A stretch of 64,000 nt of DNA from Megamerina dolium (Eukaryota; Arthropoda; Insecta; Diptera; Megamerinidae), in contig OY978528.1 in NCBI GenBank assembly GCA_963854835.1, positions 10,820,242 through 10,884,241 of the forward strand, in the 5' to 3' direction. Numbering within the stretch: position 1 is the first letter of the stretch; each line of letters starts with the position of its first letter. Under the pieces are notes generated by a model. The model made no database searches. It was not told the DNA's origin and saw only the letters and a list, made by a program, of their open reading frames with translations. Both the position numbers and the translations under genes were made by a program. Of the stretch, positions 46,251 to 56,890 are shown in pieces.

Positions 46251-46822
46251 AATTTTCCTTAATATAAATTAAATGTATTTACCTATGATTTAACGTATTA
46301 TAGAACAAAAGCGTGTACAACAGAGTTGTATTTCGAACCGTATAATTTTATCTGATTATTTACATGATGAAATTATCGCATAAACTTTTACTAGGCGCGT
46401 AAAATTCTTTTCATACAAATATATGACAGTTGATTCACATGCGTATAATTTTGTAAGGCTTACGTGACTTTTATACGATTACATGAATCCCACCAACAAA
46501 AAAAAGTGTGGTGATATTTACATCTTTTTCTTGAGAATTTCCCTTACAAAAATCATTAGATTTCCTTTACACATTATAACAATAAAAATAACAATGAAAT
46601 AAATAAAAACAATTTCTATTGTTTACTATTGTTACTGTGACACGCTCAATTAGCTCAGCTGATATATTTCAAAGACCACACGTCAATTTCATTACCACCT
46701 TGTTATTTCATCATGACTTCTGCATTGTGTACGCAATTGTGTGTGCAATTTCATACCGGGCAATAAACGAATATTTGTTGATTTTCATAAAAATATATTT
46801 TCAAAAAGAGTCAGTGAAGGCA

Positions 46823-46966
46823 ATGTCAAACGAATTACAATCAAATTACAATAACATATGTCGCCTTTGTGCAATGCAACATGAAAATGGTATTGAACTG
46901 TACAGTGATGGCAGTGAAAAATGGGATCAACTAGTGCATGTGATATGTAAATATTTACAATTGGAT
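46823..46966 (+). CDS. ZAD zinc-finger gene, coding exon 1
   Basis: Start ATG at 46823 (AGGCAATGTCAAACG), 48 codons, donor GTAAGC at 46967. Encodes the first half of a ZAD domain: [20 protein letters not shown], then [16 protein letters not shown]13 and C16 form the first metal-binding pair. An in-frame upstream frame exists, but this ATG gives the usual short leader before the ZAD. Confidence 0.85.
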
Positions 46967-49900
46967 GTAAGCATATATAATTGTGTGTATTTACATAGTA
47001 ATTTGCATATATATTATGTATGATTTTTAGCCAAAACAATATGAACAATATCCAAAATGGCTTTGTGTTGCTTGCCAATTCGAAGCCGAATCAACTGAGA
47101 ATTTTCTGCAACTAGTTAGAGAAAGTCAATGTAAATTACAAGCAATATTTTGTAATTTACCAGCTACCAAAGAAATAGTAACACCACCAAAGGAAGATGT
47201 TATTCATCCCAAAAAGAGTACACGATTTGGTAGACGCCGAAGAAAAGCTGAGCGTACTGCAAAGATTACGCATGTAGAATCAATATTACCCACTAATACG
47301 GTTGGAGAGGAGCTCATAAATTCTAGAAAACGAATAAGACGTCCACCTAAACGGTTTGTTGAAGATTTTGAGCATATAACAACACAGAGGAGAAGATGCA
47401 AGGAAAAGTGCCGTAAGTTGTGTATAATTTCAAAAATTTACAAAAATTTCAAATTGATTCAAATTCACCAGCTTCCAACAGAAATACTACGCCGATATCA
47501 GAAAATAAATCACCAATAGCTGAATTACGTACTTCCGATGGTAGTACAATTGCCGAAATTGTGGAAGTCGAATTGACAAAGAGTTCACCAGCAACAAAAT
47601 CCCACAATCCATATAAATCCAAGGTGCGCCTCATATGTGAGCATTGTAAAGAGGTTTGCACTTCACAGCCACAGTTTTTGAAACATTTGAAATTACATGA
47701 ACAACCAGTTGAAACTGCAGCCAACAACAGATCGAATGAATTGGATGAGCCTAAAAATGATGCTATAAATATTGTGGTTGGTAGTAATGGACAAATAACA
47801 TCAATCGATCCACAGCCAAGTAGTCTAAATGTGAAACATGAAACTGACCTTGTTGAAGAAGGCATTGCCAGTTCAAAAGTGATATCCGTGCCATCAACGT
47901 TTGCCTGTCTGTTTTGTGCTAAGACCTTTAAGAGTCATTATGCTGTGCGTAGACATCATAGACAGGTTCATATTGGATTGAGAAACTACAAATGTCACCA
48001 ATGTGCAGCTAGTTTCAAGGTATGTAGATATTTAATGATTGCTTCCTTTAGCCAACACCCAAGAATGACATAAATTCTACTCTGGTACACTTTGGTTTGC
48101 AATCACTTGAATTGAATGCCGAAAAAGTTATACAGCATTATCTTTGAAAATGTGTCCGGCCGCCTATCGAATGTTATTTATAATTACTATGGTTGATTAA
48201 GTGTGGCGTTCACACGGGGTAATCAAAGGAAATGAACTCGAAATTCTTCGAACAGATCCCATAAATTCTTTAGTGTTTCTTTGGCATTTTTTATTTGAAT
48301 CTGAGAAAATGTATCACATCTATTTTACGAATATATTGCTCATAGCTCAAGGCCTCGTAGGATCCCAGGCTAGGAATTTACAGTTGAAGAGTTCCACTAC
48401 AGATATGCGTTGGCCGCGCTAAATCAGTATACAGAGCAGGTAGGGCAGGGTTGATTAGCTTATAGAGCTAAATTCGACTATGGAAGCTCCTTGGGGTACC
48501 GCAGGTAGGCTGCTCACGTTGAAAACTATTCCGAACTTGGGGATAAGCATTGTATGTTCCCTAGGTGGAATGAGTTAGCTCGGTGAGGTGATGTTTAAAG
48601 TGACTGCTCATGTGAATCATTCCACACGATTAAAAAGCCGGAGACTCACAGAAAAGCAGTTGTGGACCTCGGTTCCTGCTTATCCCCATAGTTCTGACAG
48701 TAGTCGGATGTTGTAATATCTAGCCCAGTTGCATGCCACCCTATCAGGCAATACCCAGTAATAATTTATAACAGTGCGCTAAGTTAGGTTAGTTATACTG
48801 GCAGACCTCCGCGAAGAGGTCATACACAGACCCTATATGGCTCCTTAGTAATACGAAAACGTCTAGACCTAATTACGAGCTGTAAAGATCTTTAAATATT
48901 TCGATTTTCATTGCGAATTTTAAGAGTGCTATTTTGCTTAAGGCCGTTGAATCAGTTATATCACGTATCTCTGGCGCTTCAACAGTGCACTAACTGCAAG
49001 TCTGTTAAACACTAGTAGATCCCTTCTTGTACATTTGATGTCTGTGCTCAGGCACCCAAAAATATATGTGATATAACGGTACACTGAAGCCACTTACTTC
49101 ATTACTTCACGAATTTTAATATCTCTGCTGAAAAACACTGTGACAGTTCGGTAACATGAAACATATGCACGAACTTCAAGGAATTCGAATGAAGGGTAAT
49201 GGGGCCTGATTTTACGTCGTCAGAAGAGGAGTGTTCCTGCACTATTTGCGTTGGGCTTCTGACCTGCAGATCCTGGATTCAATCCTCGACTGAAGCATAA
49301 ATTTAATATCGAAAAGATTTTTCTGTATGCACTTTTCTTAGAAAATTATCAAAAGAATCACACCTTAGTGGATACAATTTTTCGAAAAATGGAGCTAATG
49401 GACCTATAACTCTCTCTATATAGCTCACACAAAAGTTCCTTCTTATCTTTTTCCTCCTATTTTTTATTTTCGTATAGAATAAATCCAATTATGACTACCA
49501 TATGGCAAGGCATAACGGCAAGAAACCCTATGAATGCAACATATGCGGTCGATCATTTATTTTGAAGTACTCCTTAACAATACATATGCGTTTGCATACC
49601 GGCGAGAAGCCATTCAAATGTAAAGTAAGTTGTTGGCGAGTAGATATAACATAGAATTTTATTAAATGTGCTTTATTCTTCCATGTTTTAGCACTGTAAT
49701 CTCTCATTTATTTGCCGTTCAAATCTGAAAACCCACCAGGGTATACACAGCGGACTGCGTCCCTACAAATGTACACTCTGCACGTTGACATTCCGTACAA
49801 ATTCGCACCTTAACAAGCACAAAGAAGTGCATTTGAAGCATGTACAAAAGGACATAAGACAAAAACTCATCGAGAAAAGCATTCAATCGTATTTGGGAGA

Positions 49901-50747
49901 TGAAAAATACACAATTGAACGAAATCCAATAATAGTGGATAATGATGCACTATTGTTTGAACCGAGAACTAAGCGAATCGAATCAACACAACATGAAATT
50001 GGTGTGGCTACAAGAAAACATAGATCATTGATCAAATGTAATACACAGGACACTACAATTGCACCACCCCTTAAAGATCAACCACAAATACTGCAAGTTA
50101 AAGAACTGCCTCCAATTACAATATCAGAGCAACCAACAGTAGACTCGATTGTGTCAGCACATTCAATCACCATAGGACCACAACGACGACAAATCAACTC
50201 AACGACAACATACAAATATCAATGTGAACATTGTCTGAAACGGTTCGATTTGAAATCAACATTCACCAAACATATGCGAACACATACCGGTGAGAAACCA
50301 TATAAATGCCCGTTTTGTCCGAAATCATTTTCGGATCCATCCAATTTCAAAAAGCACAAAGATCTGCATAAGCAAGCCAGCAAAGATTTAAGGCTACCAA
50401 CCATTTGGGATATGAATTACAAACGCAATAAGATACAAAGTATTACTACTACATCACCAATGATGCCATCTCCAATTGCTCCAGATCCCGATCCTGATGG
50501 TTTGGAAATTTCACAACGCATCGACCAGCAGCAGAAAAACATCGACACTAACAATGTACTAAATGAGTTGTTGAATGAAAATCGAATGTTAATGCAAACA
50601 TTTGATGATCCATACACATCATCAGCACCACCATCATCAACCTCTGTGACTGCAACACATAGTAATCAAAAACAATTAGTTTATATCTCTTACCAAGATC
50701 CTACAAATCCAGTCGATAATAAAACAACGTTTTTTGTTGTCAATTGA
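46823..50747 (+). CDS. ZAD-C2H2 zinc-finger protein, whole coding span
   Basis: A nuclear DNA-binding protein of the insect ZAD family. Five coding exons (46823-46966, 47031-47412, 47472-48019, 49478-49624, 49692-50747) join in phase to 758 codons plus TGA. Residues 13-63 form the ZAD (zinc-binding dimerisation domain; C13, C16, C60, C63). C2H2 fingers lie at about 231-251, 321-342, 350-370, 378-398, 406-426, 434-454, 585-605 and 613-633; fingers 3-6 are contiguous with TGEKP-like linkers. A basic RRRRK-type stretch near 115-165 may be a nuclear localisation signal. The tail (about 640-758) is Ser/Thr/Pro/Gln-rich. The target sequence is unknown, and I cannot assign an orthologue. It is divergently transcribed from flower. 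Confidence 0.9.
47031..47412 (+). CDS. ZAD zinc-finger gene, coding exon 2
   Basis: After acceptor [30 protein letters not shown] completes the ZAD (C60, C63), followed by a basic linker with [16 protein letters not shown] and [13 protein letters not shown]. The donor is GTAAGT at 47413. The preceding intron is only 64 bp, typical of flies. Confidence 0.88.
47472..48019 (+). CDS. ZAD zinc-finger gene, coding exon 3
   Basis: Acceptor TTCACCAG, donor GTATGT at 48020. Encodes an acidic/Ser-rich linker, finger 1 ([22 protein letters not shown]), a second linker, finger 2 ([24 protein letters not shown]) and the first half of finger 3 ([11 protein letters not shown]). Finger 1 ends H-x4-H or similar, so it may be weaker than the others. 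Reading past the donor meets a stop at 48071-48073. Confidence 0.88.
48020..49477 (+). other. Intron 3 of the zinc-finger gene, with transposon debris
   Basis: 1458 bp splitting finger 3. Its middle (about 48600-49050) has LINE-like composition that I could not place, and it contains a SINE head at 49236-49325. Confidence 0.6.
49236..49325 (+). mobile_element. tRNA-derived SINE, head only
   Basis: Only the tRNA-like 3' half with a B-box-like GGATTCAATCC and the following TTTAATATCGAAAAGATTTT is left. It sits 150 bp before exon 4 of the zinc-finger gene. Confidence 0.7.
49478..49624 (+). CDS. ZAD zinc-finger gene, coding exon 4
   Basis: Acceptor TTTTCGTATAG, donor GTAAGT at 49625, 147 bp in phase 0. 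Encodes the end of finger 3 ([12 protein letters not shown]), finger 4 ([23 protein letters not shown]), the linker TGEKPFK and the first Cys of finger 5. Confidence 0.88.
49692..50747 (+). CDS. ZAD zinc-finger gene, coding exon 5 (terminal)
   Basis: Acceptor CATGTTTTAG at 49682-49691. [19 protein letters not shown] completes finger 5; finger 6 is [23 protein letters not shown]; after a charged linker come finger 7 ([23 protein letters not shown]) and finger 8 ([23 protein letters not shown]) joined by a perfect TGEKP linker. A Ser/Thr/Pro-rich tail ends TTFFVVN, then TGA at 50745. Confidence 0.9.
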   Translation, partial: HCNLSFICRSNLKTHQGIHSGLRPYKCTLCTLTFRTNSHLNKHKEVHLKHVQKDIRQKLIEKSIQSYLGDEKYTIERNPIIVDNDALLFEPRTKRIESTQHEIGVATRKHRSLIKCNTQDTTIAPPLKDQPQILQVKELPPITISEQPTVDSIVSAHSITIGPQRRQINSTTTYKYQCEHCLKRFDLKSTFTKHMRTHTGEKPYKCPFCPKSFSDPSNFKKHKDLHKQASKDLRLPTIWDMNYKRNKIQSITTTSPMMPSPIAPDPDPDGLEISQRIDQQQKNIDTNNVLNELLNENRMLMQTFDDPYTSSAPPSSTSVTATHSNQKQLVYISYQDPTNPVDNKTTFFVVN

Positions 50748-51256
50748 CACATGTATTCACACAAAACTTGTTTGGTTTTATTGTTGAAAGTTGACCAAAT
50801 GATAAATATGATGTATAATTTATATACCATACCATATCTTGTCTATATCTCCATCTATCTCATCATTATAAATGGAAATGATAGGAATCATTTTTAGCCA
50901 ATGAAGACCCAATGCGCTTCTTGTTTTTGCAATGCGATTACGTGAAAACACAGCTATGTTTTCTGCATAGTCGATTTCAACTTTCCAACAATACTGGTGG
51001 CATCATCCAATTAGTGCGTCATCTTTGTTATGGGATAGTTGATCTATTATCGTTAGGTAGTTGTTATCATCAGTGCCTTTATTCGGTTGTTGAAAATCTG
51101 TATAAAATACACAATTTTAAGACAAAACGTTTCAATTAGTATTACGTTTAATCATCATTGTTACGCAGTGGAATTTTTCCACTGGGTTTAATAGGAACTA
51201 AACTTTTTCAAATTGCAATATTCATATAAAAAATAATCTACCAACTACAATATTTA

Positions 51257-51262
51257 AATAAA
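51257..51262 (+). terminator. Candidate poly(A) signal for the zinc-finger gene
   Basis: First AATAAA hexamer noticed on the plus strand after the stop codon, about 510 bp downstream. In DNA this A+T-rich it could be chance. Confidence 0.3.
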
Positions 51263-51394
51263 TGATAAAAAAAATATTCTAGAAGATAGAATTTTCCACA
51301 TATGGCAGATCCGAGCACACTAAACGTAGTTCAAATTCAACATGGTGTCTTATTTAGACCAAAGCGAAACATTCGTTACTTCGGAACGAAATGT

Positions 51395-52425
51395 AGAAGT
51401 TTTTCGAATTCGAATCCGGATATTTTAGAATTTATAGATTTGTTTGTAGAATGTAGAACATGAAATTCAAATACTGATCATTTTCAATTTGAATTCGAAT
51501 CTGGATATTTTAGAATTTAGATTTGTTGTAGAATTTGACCGCTTTCGAAATCGGATATGAATAAGAATGAAATTTCATTTATAAAATATGAAATTATTGC
51601 AAGTTTCACCTACGATTCGAACATAAAATCCAAATACTCATGATATTCTATTCGAATTCGAATCCAGATATTTTAGAATTTATAGATTTGCTGTAGAATT
51701 TGATCGCTCTCGAAATTCGATATGAATGAGAATGAAATTTCGTTTATGAAATATAAAATCGATTGCAAGTTACACCTACGATTCGAACATGAAATCCAAA
51801 TACTAATCACGCTCTATTCGAATTCGAATCTGGATATTTTGGAATTTCCAGATTTGCTGTAGAATTTGATCGCTCTCGAAATCGGATGTGAATGAGAATG
51901 AAATTTCGCTTATAAAATATGAAATCGATTGCAAGTTACACCTACGATTCGAACATGAAATCCAAATACTTATCACATTCTATTCGAATTCGAATCCGGA
52001 TTTTTTGGTATTTGTAGAATTTGATCGATCTCGAAATCGGATATGAAAGAATGAAATTTCATTTATAAAATATGTAATCGATTAATCAAAATACTCGTCA
52101 TATTCTATTTGTATTCGAATTTTGAAATTTATAGATTTGCTCTAAAATTTGATCGCTCTCGAACACGGCTATGAACGAGAATGAAAATTCGTTTATAAAA
52201 TATGAAACTGATTGTAAGTTTCACCTACGATTCGAACATGAAATCCAAACACTCATGATATTCTATTCGTATTCGAATCTAGATATTTTGGAATTTATAG
52301 ATTTGCTCTGCAATTTGACCACTGTCGAAATCGGAATATGAATGAGAATGAAATTTCGTTTATAGAATATGAAATCGATTGTAAATTTTCACCTACGATT
52401 CGAACATGAAATGCAAATACTTATC
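51395..52425. repeat. Satellite-like array, ~165-bp monomers
   Basis: About six to seven units. The landmark GAATTCGAATC(C/T)(A/G)GATATT starts near 51491, 51657, 51822 and 51986 (spacings 166, 165, 164), then with deletions near 52112 and 52271. Every unit also has TAGAATTTGATCGCTCTCGA, GAATGAGAATGAAATTTCGT and CACCTACGATTCGAACATGA. No open frame. It lies just past the zinc-finger gene. Confidence 0.9.
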
Positions 52426-53175
52426 GTACTATTGTCATTACCATTTTCGATCGAAATGGATATGGCAATAATGTTGAAAAAGATATTGTGAATTTGAATT
52501 TGTAAAACCCAACATTTTCAATTATACCTTTTCCAAATCGAGTTCGATCGAAAATGAAATGTCTAATTTTTTTTTACGAATTATTTCGAATAATTTATTG
52601 CCATTTCTCACAAAGAGTTAGTTTTTGACGACGTTGAGTAGACAAAATATATACTACAAGTTACGGAGTCCTTCTAATATTTTAAGTCCAGAAAACCTTT
52701 CAAAATTTTGATATAATCTAAAAAACGAATCTTGCATGTGATTCGAAAATATTTTAGATTTATTCACCAAGGACCTTGAAAAAAAGCTCTACAAAACGAA
52801 AAAAGAAAAACTCAAAAAATTGTCTAAACTCAGAAAATAAAATCTTCTTCGAGTCGTATTTAGAACTATTTTTCTGTTTTTCTAGAGATTTCCCTCGAAA
52901 ATAAGAAGGGAAACCGTTTTTTAGAAGCATTTTAGTTTGAAGGATAGGGTTTTTAGGGCATAGTCATTAGGATGGGTCAAATTTTTTTTACCAAAATTAT
53001 ATTTATACCGACAATTACAAATATTTTAGCACAAGAACGATCAAGCTAGGTGTTTACAAAAATTAAGCTATCTTAACTTTTTGAATTTCTAATGATTTTA
53101 CTTAATATTTTTACATTCTTAGTTGATTTTTCAATTAAATTGACATATATTAATTGACATTTGATTAAAACTTAC

Positions 53176-53463
53176 CGAAGCGGTTTTGTGGATATCATTT
53201 GGATTTAGCTATTCCGGAAAATCGCTTGCTGCCAGGCTCTGTAGTCGGTTGTAGTTTCTTTTCCACCACCCTACCATAGCAGATCGGTGGTACGACGTTA
53301 TTTATTAGATGACACACTGAAAGGGGGGCACCACGCAGACACACCAATTACTTGAAGACACAATTTTGCTGTTTGACGACTGCAAAAATGATCTTGAATG
53401 CTTTGTTTTCTTGACACTTCATTAAATCAAAAGGTTGATTATCATATGGAAGCAGCTGGTAAG
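53176..53463. other. Candidate first-exon region with opposing splice donors
   Basis: Plus strand: ATATGGAAGCAGCTGGTAAG|GTAAGT would encode MEAAGK before a donor at 53464. Minus strand: ATGATATCCACAAAACCGCT, TCG|GTAAGT would encode MISTKPL before a donor ending at 53176. Base composition is less A+T-rich than the surroundings. Neither has a partner exon that I could find. One may be a real 5' exon of a gene lying mostly outside the window. Confidence 0.25.
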
Positions 53464-53469
53464 GTAAGT

Positions 53470-55765
53470 AATTATTTATGAGGTTATTTAAATCACCAAA
53501 AAAAAAAAAAACAAAGCACGACAAGTTTTGTTGCCAATTGACGGGGATTTTCTTTGATAAAAGCTTGTTATAGGTTTTTTCTGTTGAAAGTTGATCCCTT
53601 GTCCATAATTCATATGCAAGTGGATTTGCAGCAATAAAATATCGTCGTTGTTGTTGTATCCCTAATACATGTGTTCTTTGTAGTAGAGAAATTTGTATTC
53701 TTCATTTGTTTGAGCGAAATGGTACGATATGAAATTTATGGATCAAGTATTCGTTTTCAACGCTCATTCGAACATGACCGGTGTCATCTATGAGGCTTTC
53801 ATATTTTTGTTACCTCCTTTGTATGTTAAATTTTTGTGATTAGAAATCTTGGTATTTCTTTATTTGCCATTGCAAATCTCTAAAAATATATAGAAAAAAA
53901 AAGGTGTATTATTAAAATCAATTGAATAATTGAATTGAAAGTGGCGAAACTCCTCGTGACATACCTTAATGTGCCGTTTTAACGAGAGAAACTCCAGCTG
54001 ATGGATGATATGTTGTCTCCTCTAGTGCTGATTTAAATACAGTTCGCAGCTGATATCTGCATCAATTTATTTCAATTTATAACGCTGAGTAATTTGATTA
54101 AGACGTCTCTTTAGATGACATGGCTCTTAGTGGGGCCATAGTGCAAAACACACCGGGACAGTTCCGTTGAGTTTTCAGATTCGAAATCTAAAAACTTTGA
54201 TGATTGATGATGGTTAAACGACGTGTTTCGTTTGTTACCCATCATCCATCCAGTTGCTACACCCATTCCAAATGATCATAACATCGACTTGCGGAAAAGT
54301 TTATGTACCGACCATTATGGGAAGCAGGCAGTTGGTTACGTCGCAAAGTATCATCTGTGGATATTATTGACTTGTAGTAATTTGTCGAAATTCCTACTCG
54401 ATATCTCCCATCAGTTGATGCTTTGGTGTATATACTTTGTCAGAATCCTCTTCGATGGAGTATTTCTCAGTACATTTGAAGAAATGTAGCCTAAAGTCTC
54501 GTTTCAGTCGATCCTTCTGGCTTATTCTCATTCGACTTGAACCCTCAAGTTCTGCTCATTTCATTATCTCAACTCTCAATTCCGGCTGGGATATGAGTTT
54601 CGATAATGCCTCGATTAGACTTACGACGATCCATGCACACAATTGGAGCCCGTTTACTGAGAACGAGTCAAACCGATTGCAAACATGTTTGGCGCTTCAT
54701 CTAAAATGACCGCCAGCGCTCGGCATTGCCTCTTTCGTTCACTCGTCCGCAATCGTTCAATCTCAACCACCAGCAGCACCACATATATATAATCATTGGG
54801 TTGAGATGAGAATCATGCACAATTGAAGCTCATTCAATAATACAGCAGCAACAATATTGAACAAGTCAAAGCAATTGAAAGCATTTGTTCTAAACTCGTC
54901 GTCCCAATGACCGATGGATGGGCACAGCCTGGGAGAATGACAAAAGTTTGGAGGAAACCAAGAAGCACAGCTATTTTGGCATGACGATCACTCCATTGAG
55001 TATACCAGAGTTACGAAATATGTGCAGCAATTGAGGCCCGTTTGATGGTAGCAGCGGCAACGGTGGAATTATTACAACGGGCCATCATCAATTGCATTCA
55101 TATTTTTGATCGTTGGCTCTGTATTTTGAAGCATGTTATTAGCTTTCTGGACTCATCATTTGCTCGCTTCGTTAATAAACAAAGTTTTCGAAATTATTTG
55201 CTCATTGAAATTGTTCATAATGTCATGTTCAATTGCAGCAGCCATCAATATCCATCACACATGTCCAATCAATTACAAACAAGTCGTTAAAGTTCGTTTT
55301 TGAACGAATGGCAGCAGTATAAGCAGCATAGCTACCCAGCTTCCTGTTTTACTCATTCGAATCGTGGACCATGCAATTGGCAGAAGACAATTGCAAAAGC
55401 ACCTGGCGATCCGAATGGATGGTGGATTTTAGTCGCCTCTTACGACAGGCATACCTTACCGCGAGAATATTCTGTACACCCCTTACTCGCTGGGGGAAGA
55501 AGAAACCTACTTTATACTCTGTAATGCACTACGAAAGTCTAAAAATCAAAGTCCGACGTATTCAAAGTTATCTTTGAGAATTGATGATTGTCTAAAATAA
55601 AGTCAGCGGCAACTTGAAATCATTAATCATTTTAAAGCAATTGCTTTGATAAGAACAGAAGCAAATGCTATATGATGCGCCTTCATATTTTTCATATTAT
55701 GAAGTACTGTAACGGTAAATTATATACACAATGAAGAGATATAACAAATGAAATTTCGAACAAAT
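53470..55765. other. Unassigned stretch, partly less A+T-rich
   Basis: About 54000-55530 has balanced base composition and short frames (54223-54489, 54437-54709, 55300-55524 plus) without recognisable domains. The block GTCGCCTCTTACGACAGGCA near 55432 resembles a word common in insect repeats, so mobile-element origin is likely but unproven. Confidence 0.35.
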
Positions 55766-56359
55766 TGTATACAGGGTGATTTTTTAGCAACTTTCTTTTT
55801 GGCAACACTGTTTTTGGCAGCTCAGCTGTTTTCGTGTGACATGTTACTGTCAAACATGTTCAGTTTCGTCTATATTTTAACCATGAATCGACTTACAAAC
55901 GTGCAACGCTTTCAGATTATTGAATTTTATTATCAAAATTCATGCTCGATTAAGAAAGTGCATCGTGCAATTCTTCCATTCAGCATCGAAGCTCATTTCT
56001 GGTTGAATGGATACGTGAACAATCAAAATTGCCGTATTTGGTGTGAAGAGCAGCCAGAAGCGTTGCAAGAACTGCCAATGCATCCCGAAAAATGCACTGT
56101 TTGGTGTGGATTATGGGCCAGTGGCATCATTGGACCGTACTTTTTCAAACACGACGAAGGCAGGAACGTTACTGTGAGATGATTACAAATTTTTGTGTTT
56201 TGCCCAAAATGGAAGGCTGACATGTGGTTTCAACAAGACGGCACCACATGCCATACAGCACGCGAAACAATGGCCCAATTGAGACGCGAGTTCGGTGAAC
56301 AGTTTATTTCACATTTGGGGCCGGTCAATTGGCCGCCTAGATCGTGCGATTTAACGCCT

Positions 56360-56362
56360 TTA
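56360..56362. repeat. TTA target-site duplication, left copy
   Basis: The matching copy is at 56891-56893. The transposase reading (CCT TTA GAC, Pro-Leu-Asp) proves that the empty site had a single TTA. Confidence 0.9.
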
Positions 56363-56890
56363 TAGCCTAGACAGACGGCAGCGTTAATCCGGATTACCGG
56401 CGCACTTAATCCGAATAAAATATTAACCTGACAGACGGCAGTATTGCGGATTAACTAAACGGCCGATTGCTGTTTTATTAGGTCTGCTCACTTACATTAC
56501 TATCACTAACAATTTCTGTCATCTGTCACTCTCGATATGAGAAAATCTACAAGAAGTACGTGAACTGAAAACTATCAGAAACTTGTAAATTGTCATTCAC
56601 AGTTCGTAATTGACAGTTGGATTTATTTTTTCGCCAACGCTTTTCATGTTGAAAACTGTTAACAATTGTTGAAAGTTTTTTGTTAGCGAACACACCTAAT
56701 ATTTTGTAAAATGGATCGAGAAAAATACACAATAGAAAATTTTCATCAGTGTTGCCATCTCAAATAGCCCTAATCCACTTTTATTTTGAGAATTAACTCA
56801 TAGAGTTAATGCGGATTAGCTCCAGTTAATGCCCGAGTTAATTCGAATTAACTCGGTAAACCCGAATTAGGCTGCCGTCTGTCTAGGCTA
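56363..56890. mobile_element. PIF/Harbinger-like MITE, copy 2
   Basis: 528 bp with perfect ends TAGCCTAGACAGACGGCAG and CTGCCGTCTGTCTAGGCTA and an exact TTA duplication. Same family as 16082-16577, in opposite orientation. Inner GACAGACGGCA and GCGGATTA(A/G)CT blocks recur near the ends. It encodes nothing. TTA/TAA target duplications are the mark of PIF/Harbinger; the source transposase is not in this window. Confidence 0.92.

Larger units (their letters stand above)
45632..46493. mobile_element. Inverted-repeat element hosting a SINE that hosts a LINE
   Basis: The 23-bp end GTGGGATTCATGCAATCGTA(TAA) at 45632-45654 is inverted at 46471-46493 with one mismatch. A subterminal block occurs near both ends in direct orientation (CGTATAAGTTTATAAGG near 45666, CGTATAATTTTGTAAGG near 46442). 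Without the inserted SINE and LINE the element would be roughly 460 bp, with no coding capacity: a MITE of unknown superfamily. No clear target duplication was seen. Confidence 0.75.
44473..46822. promoter_or_regulatory. Divergent intergenic region between flower and the zinc-finger gene
   Basis: The two genes point away from each other, and their start codons lie 2350 bp apart, so both promoters should be here. No TATA box or initiator stands out against the A+T-rich background. About 860 bp of the interval is a nested mobile element (45632-46493). Confidence 0.4.

Noticed and set aside
46619..46822. Extension of the zinc-finger protein upstream of ATG 46823
   Set aside because: The frame is open from 46619, but the residues are A+T-driven, do not fit a ZAD leader, and the ATG at 46823 places the first Cys pair at the usual distance.
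47449..47865. 138-codon minus-strand frame
   Set aside because: Antisense shadow of exon 3 of the zinc-finger gene.
55300..55524. Coding exon with GGWILVASYDRHTLPREYS-like residues
   Set aside because: The underlying block resembles a repeat word seen widely in insects, and no splice partners or domain were found; left as unassigned.
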